Source of the DNA: Icerya purchasi
Taxonomy: Eukaryota > Arthropoda > Insecta > Hemiptera > Monophlebidae
DNA: 64,000 nucleotides
Direction: 5' to 3'
Assembly (NCBI GenBank): GCA_039619475.1
Contig: CM077116.1
Location: forward strand, 370,602,294 to 370,666,293
Shown piece after piece: positions 54,300-64,000 of this stretch (position 1 is its first letter; every line of letters begins with the position of its first letter). Position numbers and translations under genes: made by a program. Under the pieces are notes generated by a model that was not told where the DNA came from, did not search any database, and saw only the letters and a program-made list of their open reading frames with translations.

Positions 54300-54845
54300 A
54301 TGCGGTATTGCAGAATTGGTAGAATGCTGACACTGTTTCGGGCAAATGCAGTACAGTTGATAAGGTTACGAGCACATAAAGGGAGAGCAGAAAGATGGAT
54401 AAGGGCTTTCTCCAAAGATGTAGTCGTGAGACAGTGCTACGTGTTCCATGAAAATTTTCTAATGAGATTGGGAGCGGTGGCCACCACAGATAAGTGCTAT
54501 GCATCTGAGCCAGGCCGTTTGGTGCAAACACAGTTTTGTTCTATTCGCTTCGGGAAAGCGGATTTGGAAAATTGTCGATCCCAACCAAGAGAGTGGAGAG
54601 AGCTATCGAGAAGTTTAAGAAGACTCCGCGAAGTGTTCTATCCGGAATCCGTCGATATCAACGATAGTATCAGCTGGAATACTTGGCGAAATGCTACGTC
54701 AGCGGAGCCGTTATTAGACACTAAAACGAAAGATGAAATTGTAAAATTTGCCAACATTCGGTCCGGTGTTCTACTATATTCGAGTAACTCGCAGACGTCT
54801 TTTATTTTAAAGAAAAAATTATGCGACGAAAAGTACATCTTGTAG
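54300..54845 (+). other. Unrecognised open frame of 181 codons inside the intron
   Basis: ATG-started frame that is clearly richer in GC than its surroundings and has a balanced, Arg-rich composition (RLRAHKGRAERWIRAFSK near residue 23, REWRELSRSLRRLREVFYPE near residue 97, SWNTWRNATSAEPLLDTKTK near residue 125). No transmembrane segment or family motif was recognised. It ends just before the left arm of the inverted duplication. It could be an exon of another gene, a processed-gene remnant or chance. The opposite strand also has open frames. Confidence 0.3.
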
Positions 54846-54879
54846 TTCTTCTGCTCTGGCCCCTCCAATACGGCCAACC

Positions 54880-55735
54880 TCTTTCGGGCGCAGGCAAACT
54901 CAGACCTTTTTACGGACTACCTATGGCGATTTTCAAGTATCATCCGTTAAACGTTATCATCTGTGTCGGTTAGAAACACGAGTTACCAAATACTGCTATC
55001 AGAAATTCCATCCAAAAAATACCGTTCTTCGTTAATTTAGTTTTTCCGCGTGTATAGCATGTTATATATGCGTACATATTATATATAATCGCAAAACAGA
55101 AATTTTACATGATTTTATTTGGTTATTATTCACTTTTTTAAAATATCTTCCATTTTTTTTTTTTTGAAATAACGACTTCAGCGTGAAATACAGATAAACA
55201 GACTTTTGTGATGTAAATTTAAGAGTATTATTAACAATAGTGATGCAAAACGGACGAAGACGATTAATATTAATAAGCGGTCAAATGCGTTATCGATTCT
55301 TTTTATTTATTTTTTATTAACGCATAGTTATTTAAAAAATTACAAACTATCAACTCTACATCATTTAAAGTGTAACATAACTGGATTAAGGCCGTCGCGA
55401 TAGCCTAGTGGTGTGAACTCTTGATCGTTGAGATTGTGGTCAAGAGTTCGATTCCCAGCGGCGGCCAAAAAGAATTAGACTGATTTAATTTGATGAATAG
55501 TTAGTGGCCAAATGGTATTTACAACCAGGCCAAATTAAAAAAAAAAAAAAATAAACTGGATTAAATTTGCTTCTAATATGTATTTGTTATATTTTCTTTT
55601 TCATTCGTATCTAGCGAGTTTATTTGAGTATACGTTCATTCGAGTTTCATCTGTTATCTTTGATTTATTCTTTGACGAATCTACCTGGGTTTTAAAAAAA
55701 TATCGAAAAAGACAAACAAAGGTGCAAAAATTTTC
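54880..55735 (+). repeat. Inverted duplication, arm A (contains a SINE)
   Basis: From CAGGCAAACTCAGACC to the GGTGCAAAA segment, matches arm B (56575-57272, reverse orientation) at roughly 85-90 percent by eye, interrupted by the SINE at 55390-55553. Neither arm has a TE protein. Confidence 0.8.
55390..55553 (+). mobile_element. tRNA-derived SINE, 164 bp, with 11-bp target duplication
   Basis: Head 55390-55467: 5' GGCCGTC pairs over all seven positions with 3' GGCGGCC, A box TAGCCTAGTGG, B box GAGTTCGATTCCC. It is followed by a short body and the tail GGCCAAATT plus 14 A. AACTGGATTAA flanks it at 55379-55389 and 55554-55564. The matching position in the inverted copy (about 56749-56770) lacks it, which defines the insertion exactly. 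Confidence 0.9.
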
Positions 55736-56574
55736 AACCATTCTATTTCCAATTCTAAATAAACGAAATGTATGAATTCCGGTATTTAATTTCTAAAAAA
55801 ATTGATTTATATCATTTCTTTATTATATTGTTACTGTTTATTAAAAAACAGAAGTCGATACAACGTGATATGATAGAAATGGTTTTCCACTGAAAAATTA
55901 TTTTTAATCACTTAATTTTCTTACCTGATTTACAAAATTAGATTAACTTCTTTAACAATGCAGGTGCAATCGAAGGTCGTAGTTAATACGCCGAAGCATA
56001 TCAAATAATATAATCTTGACTACCCATTGGTGTTTTAATCCTGAACCCTATTAATAATCTTTACATATTTCTTGTTCCATAAACATTTTCTACTTTTTTA
56101 TTTCCTATTAAGGTGAACTGTTAAGATGAAATAGTTTCATAAATGTAACCGATACTAATTGTATCGTTTGTTTTCACGCATCTGGGTGTTACATCGTTTC
56201 TATGATTTTCTTAAAAAATTGAAATTAGAAGTATTTTTTTTTTTTAATAGAATTTCTCCGCAATCGATTTATCGGGAATATTGAAATAAATGCAAGGTTT
56301 GAAAGCTTCTTTTTTACTGTCTTTAATACAATTTATATGCAAATAGATAACTAGTCTAGTGCTTTGAAAATCGAAAATTTTCCTAAACGAATTTTAAAAA
56401 AAAAAACGAAAGAGGTCATCCAGACAGGGTGTTTCATGTACTGAACGTTCTGTGTGTAATTTACATTTACATAATACTAAAAATTCAAAACAAAAATATT
56501 TAACCATTAATTTGTAATATCATATATATTTCTCGCCCAGTATTAATATAAATGTGTTTATTTATGTGTTTAAA
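55736..56574. other. Spacer between the inverted arms
   Basis: AT-rich, 0.84 kb, nothing recognised. Confidence 0.4.
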
Positions 56575-57272
56575 AACTTTTGCACCTTTGTCTTTTTCGA
56601 TATTTTTTTGAAACCTAGGTAGATTCGTCAAGGAATTAAATATATAATTAAAATCATAGATAACAGAAGAAACTTCAATAAACGTATCCTCAAATAAACT
56701 TGTTAGATACGGATGAAAAAGAAAGATAATATGAATATGTATTAGAAGCAAATTCAATCCAGTTATGTTACACTTTAAATAACGTAGTAGAGTTGATAGT
56801 TTGTAATTTTTTAAATATGCATTAGCAAAAAAGAAAAAAAATGAAAAGAACCGATAATGCACTTGACCGCTTATTAATATTAATCATTTTCATCCGTTTC
56901 GTATCACTTAACAGAACTCTTAAATTTACATCACAAAAGTCTTCTTTATCTGTATTTCACGCTGAAGTCGTTATTTTAAAAAAAATAGAAGATATTTTAA
57001 AAAGGTGAATAATCCAATAAAATCATGTAAAATTTGTGTTTTGTGATTATATATAATATGTACGCATATATAACATGCTCTAAATTAATGAAGAACGGTA
57101 TTTTTTGGGTGGAATTTCTGATAGCAGTATTTGGTAACTCGTGTTTCTCACCGACACGGATGATAACGTTTAACGGATGATATTTGAAAATCGCCATAGG
57201 TAGTCCGTAAAAAGGTCTGAGTTCGTCTGCGCTAGAAAGAATCTGTGCCTCAATCCCCCAATTTTGTACACT
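56575..57272 (-). repeat. Inverted duplication, arm B (without the SINE)
   Basis: Reverse complement of arm A. The minus-strand frame 56997-57281 encodes AQILSSADELRPFYGLPMAI and IRVGEKHELPNTAIRNSTQK, open here but stopped in arm A. No family was recognised. The site corresponding to the SINE in arm A is intact and empty. Confidence 0.8.
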
Positions 57273-57714
57273 ACTGGCCAAGTTTCAAGTCATGGAAAAA
57301 GTATGGGAAAGGATATACAGAAACTATAAGGGATTTTAGCATCGGTTCTGCATTTTATTAGTTATAATTAAAACCTGAGAAATATTGAAAATAATTTTTG
57401 AATAATTCTCGCCAAATACGAGCGCATACCTGCATAAAGAAGGTCTCGCGAGCACTTGATCACCCGTACAATCTAGAAAATCACTCGTTGATAAAAATTA
57501 AAAAGGGGTTAACTTAATTTCGATGATTCAGTTTTAAGTTAAAAAGGGAAAAAAACCGGAACAAAAAATAGTATTTACACGGACATTTTCTTTTTCTTAT
57601 TCTTTATTTAATTCACCTTATTAAAAACAGAAAAAAAGCAAAACAATCTATTTGTTAAGTAAGTGTTTTTTTTTTTCTCGTTCGAATGGAATTCAGAAGT
57701 GCGGAATATCATTA

Positions 57715-57770
57715 TTATTGGACTGAATTAATGTCCACCGTTGACGAACCTAAATAAATTGTAAAAAAAA
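57715..57770 (+). repeat. Possible short 3' end of a family A-related LINE
   Basis: GTCCACCGTTGACGAACCTA followed by AATAAATTGT and an A-run resembles the family A ends GTCCTCGGTTGACGAGCCCA and TTGACGAGGCC plus A-run. Very short and uncertain. Confidence 0.3.
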
Positions 57771-58489
57771 GAAAGCAATATTTGGGATTCTGCCGGCAAA
57801 AGCTTGTTTCGGCGAAGGGGCATTTGAAAATTTCCTTTACCCATTTTTGAATTAACGTAAAAAATTACCTGCTCTTTGATACTACCTCCTTTTTTAATAT
57901 ATTGTAATAAAATAGTATGCCTCAATAATTTCATCTTAGAAAAGAAAATGAACGGAATTCTAGGTGCGGCAAAATTATCCACGACAGCCTTTCACGCAGA
58001 TCCGCTAGAAATAGAGTTGTCTATGAGAAGCATGAACAGAGTTTATTCGGGATGCAGAAAGGTAACATTAATGTTACACCGTTACGGTATGCGGATTATA
58101 AGGCTTAGCGAATTTTACCATATTATATCTTCTATCGAATGTTTCAGCTGAGTTCCGTTAATAATTTAAGGGTGTTCCAACTGACGCTTGCTAATTAATT
58201 ATACATTCTGCTGATTGTACGTTTCTCATAAAGAGGAACTAATTATAAAAAGCCGTCGTGATAATCTGAATGCTCGATGGCTAACTAGCGACGAAGAAAA
58301 TAGAGACTCTAATTAAATTATGTTAACAGAAAAGAATTTAACGGTTAGTTAGTATATAGAACGATTTAAAACTACCTTTACCGAAAAAAAAAAAAAGAAA
58401 AAAGAAATCATAAAGAAACAAAATAAAAATTTTTAATTTTCCTATATTTACATTCTTCGAACTCATTATGCGTTTTTGCTTATACACCG

Positions 58490-58515
58490 TTATTTATTTA
58501 TTTATTTATTTAATA
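58490..58515. repeat. (TTTA)n microsatellite
   Basis: Six TTTA/ATTT units. Confidence 0.85.
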
Positions 58516-59547
58516 GGGGTATATACAGCAGCATGAAGTCAATTACACTGTATACATTAGATCTATATACATGTATATATAATAAATACATAACAACACA
58601 CAAACTATGAGCAAAACACACTTTAGTACACACACACACAGACGCCAATCAAATATAACACACATATACATACACTCACCACGTAACACATAAGAATACA
58701 CATATGACATGTAACGAATTAATATAGTTTTAACAAACGGGATCAATACAAAAATAAATTTATTCCTTATGTACATAAAATATTTCCTCAGTAAGTACTC
58801 ATTGCAATGAAGTTACACGCACGTTCATATATACGCACACACATACACACACTAACCGCATAACACATGTATACATCCATGGCACATACAGACGTACATA
58901 CTATGTAACTCGAGTGAATTAATATAAGTTATGTATTAAAATTTTTCGTGTATATCACGAATATACATGGAAGAGGGTAGACTGCGCACACTTTTAATTA
59001 ATTCATTAAGTAGTAAAATAATTCAACCATCTGCTTAAACGCTCATTCTGCAATTTCTTACATGGCAACGATACAGCCATGAAAATCGTGGATGATTATT
59101 CGAGATGGTATTTTATTTCATATAAACTTACATGTCAATAATCATAGTGCGAATATGCGGATGTTACTGTGTCTTGTCTCAGCGTAGAACAGTCAATCAC
59201 AGCGCTTGCTAAAAATGTAGATGATCTCGCGCATATTCATCTCTTTCGTTCAATGCATTCCCACTTGTATGATGTTCGATCGCCAGTAAACTCTAATAAT
59301 ACCTTCAGTGCATACGTACAAAAAACTTCGCTGGTGGTGAAAGTAACGTTTTATCAACTCACGCCATTGGTAAAATATTCAAAACGCTCTTAAAGCAGTT
59401 TTACTTCAAAATCTTTTTTATACCCTGCCAAGAATTTCTGTTGCAAAATTTCTAAAGTATATCCTTGCTATTACTGACGATGGACAAATTTTGCGGAATA
59501 ATTTTTGCGGTTATTTTAATTTTAATGTCTTCTTTCTTACTTCACAG

Positions 59548-59691
59548 CCGAGAATTCATGGGCTTGAAAGAAATAAATCAAGACAACTTCGTACCTCTTT
59601 TAATGCTGCCAATTTGTTTAACTGTTGCAATAGTTCTTCAGCTGGAAGTGCACAACGAACATATACTTTTTATTACCAGTTACTTCAGACC
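59548..59691 (+). CDS. Piezo-like channel, exon c
   Basis: Acceptor CTTACTTCACAG at 59547. The first base completes the split codon from exon b (Ile). Then 47 codons REFMGLKEINQDNFVPLLML, PICLTVAIVLQLEV and HNEHILFITSYFR, and two bases before the donor CC|GTAAGT. The order LGL-like (MGLKE), an acidic/Asn patch, LF..L..P, a hydrophobic helix and LQLxxxH matches the Piezo stretch that follows the YTFQF segment. An alternative frame is also open across the exon, but it gives a soluble Ser-rich peptide without this match. The phase fit with exon b, 5.8 kb upstream, supports the chosen frame. Confidence 0.65.
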
Positions 59692-61334
59692 GTAAGTTAT
59701 CACGTATTATTATAATAAAAATGGCGCATAAAAAATGGAAGTTTATTCAAACAAATTTTCTTACATACTAAATAATTATAGTTATTGTTAACTTTCATAC
59801 GGAACCCTCAGCGCATGAAACCTCATGCTTGACTGAACTTGTTTTTCACTAAACACGCGTTCCAAATGAAAATATTTTTTATTCGTCTATATTTTTCATT
59901 TCAATTTGGATACTGTCAGCAAAGAAGACAATGAAAAACCACCCTAAGCGAGAGAATAATGAAATGGTAAGAAGTAGAAAGTATGAAATTGAAGAAATTA
60001 ACAACAGTGCAAGAAGAAACGTGTCGGAAACGGAGCGCAAATGCACATGCATGATTTTACCGTTGGGAAGATGCATTGTTGAGCGTGATGATGATATTCT
60101 CCACATCAGAACACATATTTAAGCATGCTTAGAGTAATTAGTGAATTTTTATTAGTAAAATAAAAACATTTCTTTAATGCACTTCTAAATATCATGTTGC
60201 TATCACAAAATAAGTCTCATAATCAAAGGCGATTTAAATTAGCGGAATACCCCATTAGAATTTGGTTGTGTTTAAAAAATAGTACAACTTTTGATATCTC
60301 ATTCATTTTGAGAAGAAAAAAAAGCAAAAAGGTTTGGATTTTTTTTCATTCTTCATTAAAATAGTAGTTTTTTGTTAATTTTTTTTTTTTTTCTAATATT
60401 ACCCGACATAATTATATTGACGATTACACGAAACAAAATAATATTATTAAAATTACTTAATTCGATAAATTTTAGGGGGCTTGATTTAGGTTGCTTAAAA
60501 ATACAGAGACCATTAACCAGACTGTGATTTAAAATGCTCCTATTTAAGATACCTTTTGTTACCCGTTTTAACCTATCGTTTTTCAAAGAAGACATATCTC
60601 TAAAATTATTTCTCATACAATATCAACTTTATCTGTTCATTTTATACGTAAAAATAATTTTTCAAAAATCTTTGGTTAGCAAAAAACCATTATGAAAAAA
60701 GTTATACTCGATGCTCTGAATTTTTTAAAATTCGACGCGGAATCGTAATTTACAAGCTCATTGAAAATCCTACTTATCAAACTTTATGGAAAACGAACGG
60801 CCAGGAAAATATACTTCATTATTTACATACGAAAGTTGGTTTTAAACGGGAAAAAAAACAAAAAAAACTCCAGACACGTTAATTCTATTTTTACATCGTA
60901 TTTGAAAAAGTATTTTTTTTTATTTTAATTTTTAGTAGGTTAAATATCAAAAATTAACGATAGAATATGTAATTTCACATTTCTAAAAGAAATATTTTAA
61001 GCGAGCTCCAGGTTTCAGTTTACTGCAGACTGCTTACTCTTTTAAACTATTAAAATAAATATAATTACGAATGCAGTAAATAATGAGAAATTACGATATA
61101 TTTTTATCTGCAGTAACATTTTCGAGTTAAGCCCATCAACGATTAAAAAGCCTACCGCCTTATATTCGAAGAAACGAGTTGATTAAACGTAGCAGCGAAG
61201 ATTCTCAAAAACGCGGGAATTCTTAATACGTATTAATTGAACGGAATTTATCGTCAAAGAAACGGTAAATCTCGAGTTTTTATTTCGTTCGGGACTAATT
61301 CAGCCCGCGCACTCCCGTTACCGCAAAATTTCAG
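59692..61334 (+). other. Downstream region of Piezo-like exon c
   Basis: AT-rich. An exon-like segment near 59930-59970 has the wrong phase (see rejected items). Nothing else was recognised. Confidence 0.35.
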
Positions 61335-61402
61335 TCGGTACACCGAAATTGGATGGAAGCAAAAGCCTCCCAGACGCTCTCAGTATACACCGTGCAAACC
61401 AG
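61335..61402 (+). CDS. Doubtful further exon of the Piezo-like gene
   Basis: 68 bases between a good acceptor (AAAATTTCAG) and a strong donor (CAG|GTAAGA). The phase fits the two bases left by exon c and the join reads PRYTEIGWKQKPPRRSQYTP without a stop. The peptide is basic, as a cytoplasmic linker after the helix would be, but has no diagnostic motif. Confidence 0.3.
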
Positions 61403-62659
61403 GTAAGATCCACACTGACACACAAAACATCATCGCATCAATCTGCAACGAACGCTGATAGGCATCACAGTCTACCACTGCAAAACCTCTTCAGTCTGAT
61501 TTAAATGAGAATCTCTAGTAATAACGCAAACTAACATCTATATTCCGGGTTACAACTGGCATTGAGTGAAAATATGAAGTCAACTATTGTTAATTCAGCA
61601 TTGAATTAATCAATTTCCGACACGGTGACAACCAAAACACTACCGATACAAAAAAAATAACATTACTAACTACTTTCAATGGAACAAAATCAACAACGGA
61701 GAGAGTCAAAGACCTTTCACCAATAGCGTGCACATTCAAAATTAATGAAGAAATAACTGCCACGCGTTTACCGGACTATGGCTGCCCTCTAGACTCTGCG
61801 CATAGTAAAAGTTTATTCAAAGTTGATATTTCGTTATTATGGTTTTTTTAATTATATTGGGGAATATTTATTAAAAAATTTAAAATGAATGCTAAAAGTA
61901 GAGCATGTCCGGTTAATACGAAAAAAATGTATCCTCCTCAGATGAATTATCTGGTTCTAACGGTAGCCTCCATTTGAGACTTAAGGCGTATATATTATAT
62001 GTGCCTCCTATAAATATTTTAATCCATTACGAGCACAATAACATTTGTAAATACGGGCTAAGTTATAAGTTTAGAAGTAGTTTTATTCATACACCTTTTT
62101 ACTTATTTAAAAAAAAATCTGATTTTAGCTCACGTACATTAGTTCATATTTTCGCTAACGCGCATAAGCGATTTTATAAGTAAAAATAATTATAGGAATA
62201 TTTCATTTTGCACCAGTATCACAAATATACTTGATTTGAAATGTAGAGTGAAATTATTTATGTAAGGATAGTAAGCTGGAACCAGGAATTTTCTTAAAAT
62301 AGGTGCGGGAACGAGCAACAAGCTGAGCCAAAGCATCCTTCTTTTTACATTACCTTCGATGCCTCCGTAACCAAAAACCCACTGCAGATCCATGTGTGTG
62401 TGTAGTAATGAACAGAAAAATTTTGAATGAGAATGCGGGTGGGGGGGGATAAAGTAAAGACGAACAGATAGGCTGAAGGGAACTCATGGGATGTAAATTA
62501 TCAGATAATTCGAAAAGTTACGATTAGAGGAAATATAAATAATCGCACGTAGGATAGTCATTAGAGCGGAAATAAAAGGTTCAGGAAAGTTAAAGTCAGG
62601 AAGAATAAAGCGATATACCACCAGGCCCCCTAGAACCAACAGTAAAGATGGGCACATGA
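61403..62659. other. Unassigned region
   Basis: No recognised exon or element. G-run near 62440-62450. Confidence 0.35.
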
Positions 62660-64000
62660 AAGGAAAATAACCAAGTGTGTTAGTACCGTGAAATTTTTGT
62701 CCTAATAACGGCCCAGGAGAAAAATTTGTAGAATTTAGAAAAGGAAAATATTTCGGAGGGAGGGATAAAAGTAGTTAAGGGAAAAATAAGAAAGATTATT
62801 ACGGGAAATTACACGCGACGAAAATGCACCAAGACAACGAGAGATAAGATAAGGGCTAAAATAGGAATTTTATTAGAAACAACGCGCCGGTTTCTGGCGA
62901 CAGAAATGCGAAAAAGGAAAAGTTTAGAAGAAATGAGAGATAGTCGAATCGGGAGGGGAGGCGTATTGGACTCAGTAAGTATCGCTGGAATCGGAGAGGA
63001 TTTGAGGGTACGGAGACAAAAAGACTCAAACAAAAAATGAGAATATATCACCTTCCTAATTGATTGTTGATAAGGATTTTAACAAGTTTTATTTTAGTGG
63101 CATGACGTTCAGAAAAGGATAGTCGACTATTAAAGAAAACAGCAAGAAAGCAAAAGTAATTAACACGAGGAAAAGGCATGCGATTTAAGGAAAGATTAAC
63201 TAAAGCGAAATTATAAAAGATCGAAGAGTGCATATCAGAGAATTTAGAAGAAGTAGAAAAATGAATAGAGGAGAAGTTCTGGCGTAATCAGAGAATAATT
63301 TCACTAGCAGTCAGATATGGTGAGAGGAGGAAAAAAGCAGAATATCATCGACAAAAAATAAAGAAAAACAGTTATAGAACAAGATGATATAGTGTAAACG
63401 TCGAAAACAGTGAGATTGAAAGAGTAGGGAAGACCATGAAAGGCATTTCTTGTAATATAGAGCAGTGAAGAGGGAATAGTTCGATTCATGGTACCAATTA
63501 ATTATCAGTGAAGTGAATGTGACTGGGAGGTTAATTGCTTTCGCTGCATCTTTCGAAGTTGGTAGAAGAACGTTGAGAAAAACTGAAGAGACATCGATAA
63601 AAGAAGAAACTACTTTATGATGCTTACGAATAAAAAATAATGTATGTATATGAAAAAAGAAAAAGCTAATACAATTGGACGACGAAAACTAAAAATACTA
63701 TAAGAAAGAATATTACTATGTTTCAGTCATCAAACAAGACGTTTGTTTAACGTGTGGCATCAAAGAGTTTTCTGAAACAAGATGAAAGGATGCAGGACGT
63801 AAGGAGCAATTTTTTTTTTAGTGTAACAGAAAAAAGAGGAGGAGTTCGCTCTGGACACGGGAAAGAATTGAAGAGATCAAGAAGAGACGCATGAGGTTTT
63901 TCAGACAAATTTTTAAAACCAAGATAAGTAATACCGTCAAGGCCCAGTGTAGGACTGGAAGAGAATTTAGGACAGATTTGAATTTTTCAATATTAAAAGC
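62660..64000 (-). pseudogene. Family A non-LTR copy, decayed, running off the window
   Basis: Minus strand from 64000: TLGLDGITYLGFKNLSE-type fingers near 63960, NRTIPSSLLYITRNAFHGLP near 63480 with a disrupted polymerase box near 63340, LNRMPFPRVNYFCFLAVFFN near 63170, and LKSSPIPAILTESNTPPLPI near 63000, continuing to 62660 (the ISFNSLPYFSFN-equivalent). Each piece aligns with the intact copy at 39.3-41.8 kb. Frameshifts throughout. It stops before RNase H. Confidence 0.75.

Larger units (their letters stand above)
57273..59547 (+). other. Remainder of the intron before Piezo-like exon c
   Basis: Holds a possible family A-like 3' end at 57715-57770, a (TTTA)n run at 58490-58515 and CA-rich stretches near 58620-58690 and 58840-58860. 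No exon fits the phase. Confidence 0.4.

Noticed and set aside
57940..58061. Exon-like segment between TTAG and AAAG|GTAACA in the Piezo-like intron
   Set aside because: Its length is not a multiple of three, so it would break the phase that joins exons b and c; no family motif. It also begins with GAACGGAATTCTAGG, similar to the composite repeat end.
59918..59967. Possible Piezo exon (basic peptide before a GTAAGA donor)
   Set aside because: With the two bases left by exon c the frame meets a stop (CCC TAA), and other acceptors nearby do not help.
1..64000. Endogenous viral sequence, CRISPR array or bacterial-type operon
   Set aside because: None of the recognised frames resembles viral proteins; repeats are transposons, satellites or microsatellites, and genes have eukaryotic introns.

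Overview
The window looks like a TE-rich, AT-rich piece of an insect genome. The evidence is a two-exon chemosensory-protein (CSP/OS-D) gene, Piezo-like exons with GT-AG introns, insect-style mariner, hAT and piggyBac elements, and many I-, Jockey- and R1-type non-LTR retrotransposon copies in different states of decay. The insect order cannot be fixed from the sequence. Long introns (about 12 kb in the CSP gene) and dense nested repeats suggest a fairly large genome. No viral, bacterial, CRISPR or operon-like content was recognised.

Layout. 1-3.24 kb: the 5' half of an I-type non-LTR element on the minus strand (ORF1, then ORF2 running off the edge). 4.8-6.6 kb: a decayed copy of a second RT family, called family A here, which recurs at 36.6, 39.3-41.9, 49.1 and 62.7-64 kb. 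7.9-8.7 kb: a probable LTR. 9-12.9 kb: Jockey remnants, one interrupted by an I-type copy with a 14-bp target duplication. 12.9-14.75 kb: a composite repeat built of about 275-bp units and ending in a perfect hairpin, with a second copy at 23.2-23.95 kb. 14.75-16.8 kb: an R1-like remnant. 17.2-21.55 kb: a hAT transposon inserted in a tRNA-derived SINE and itself carrying a foldback element and a hAT MITE. 24-25.8 kb: another I-type remnant.

26.09-38.41 kb: a CSP gene on the minus strand. Exons 1 and 2 are 12 kb apart, and joining them gives the diagnostic C-X6-C-X18-C-X2-C pattern. The intron holds foldback elements, a (TAA)n-flanked R4/Dong-like fragment, a piggyBac MITE nested in another TIR element, a SINE and microsatellites. 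39.26-41.92 kb: the best preserved family A copy, with RT and RNase H catalytic residues in one 693-codon frame. 43-47.5 kb: a Jockey element and an I-type fragment on the minus strand.

50.6-61.4 kb: three phase-compatible exons, plus one doubtful exon, encoding a membrane segment that resembles a Piezo mechanosensitive channel blade (plus strand). Their introns hold a mariner nested in a hAT MITE and a large inverted duplication in which one arm has a SINE the other lacks. The window is thus two partly visible host genes in opposite orientation embedded in layered transposon insertions. The target duplications and one empty/filled site let part of the insertion history be read directly.
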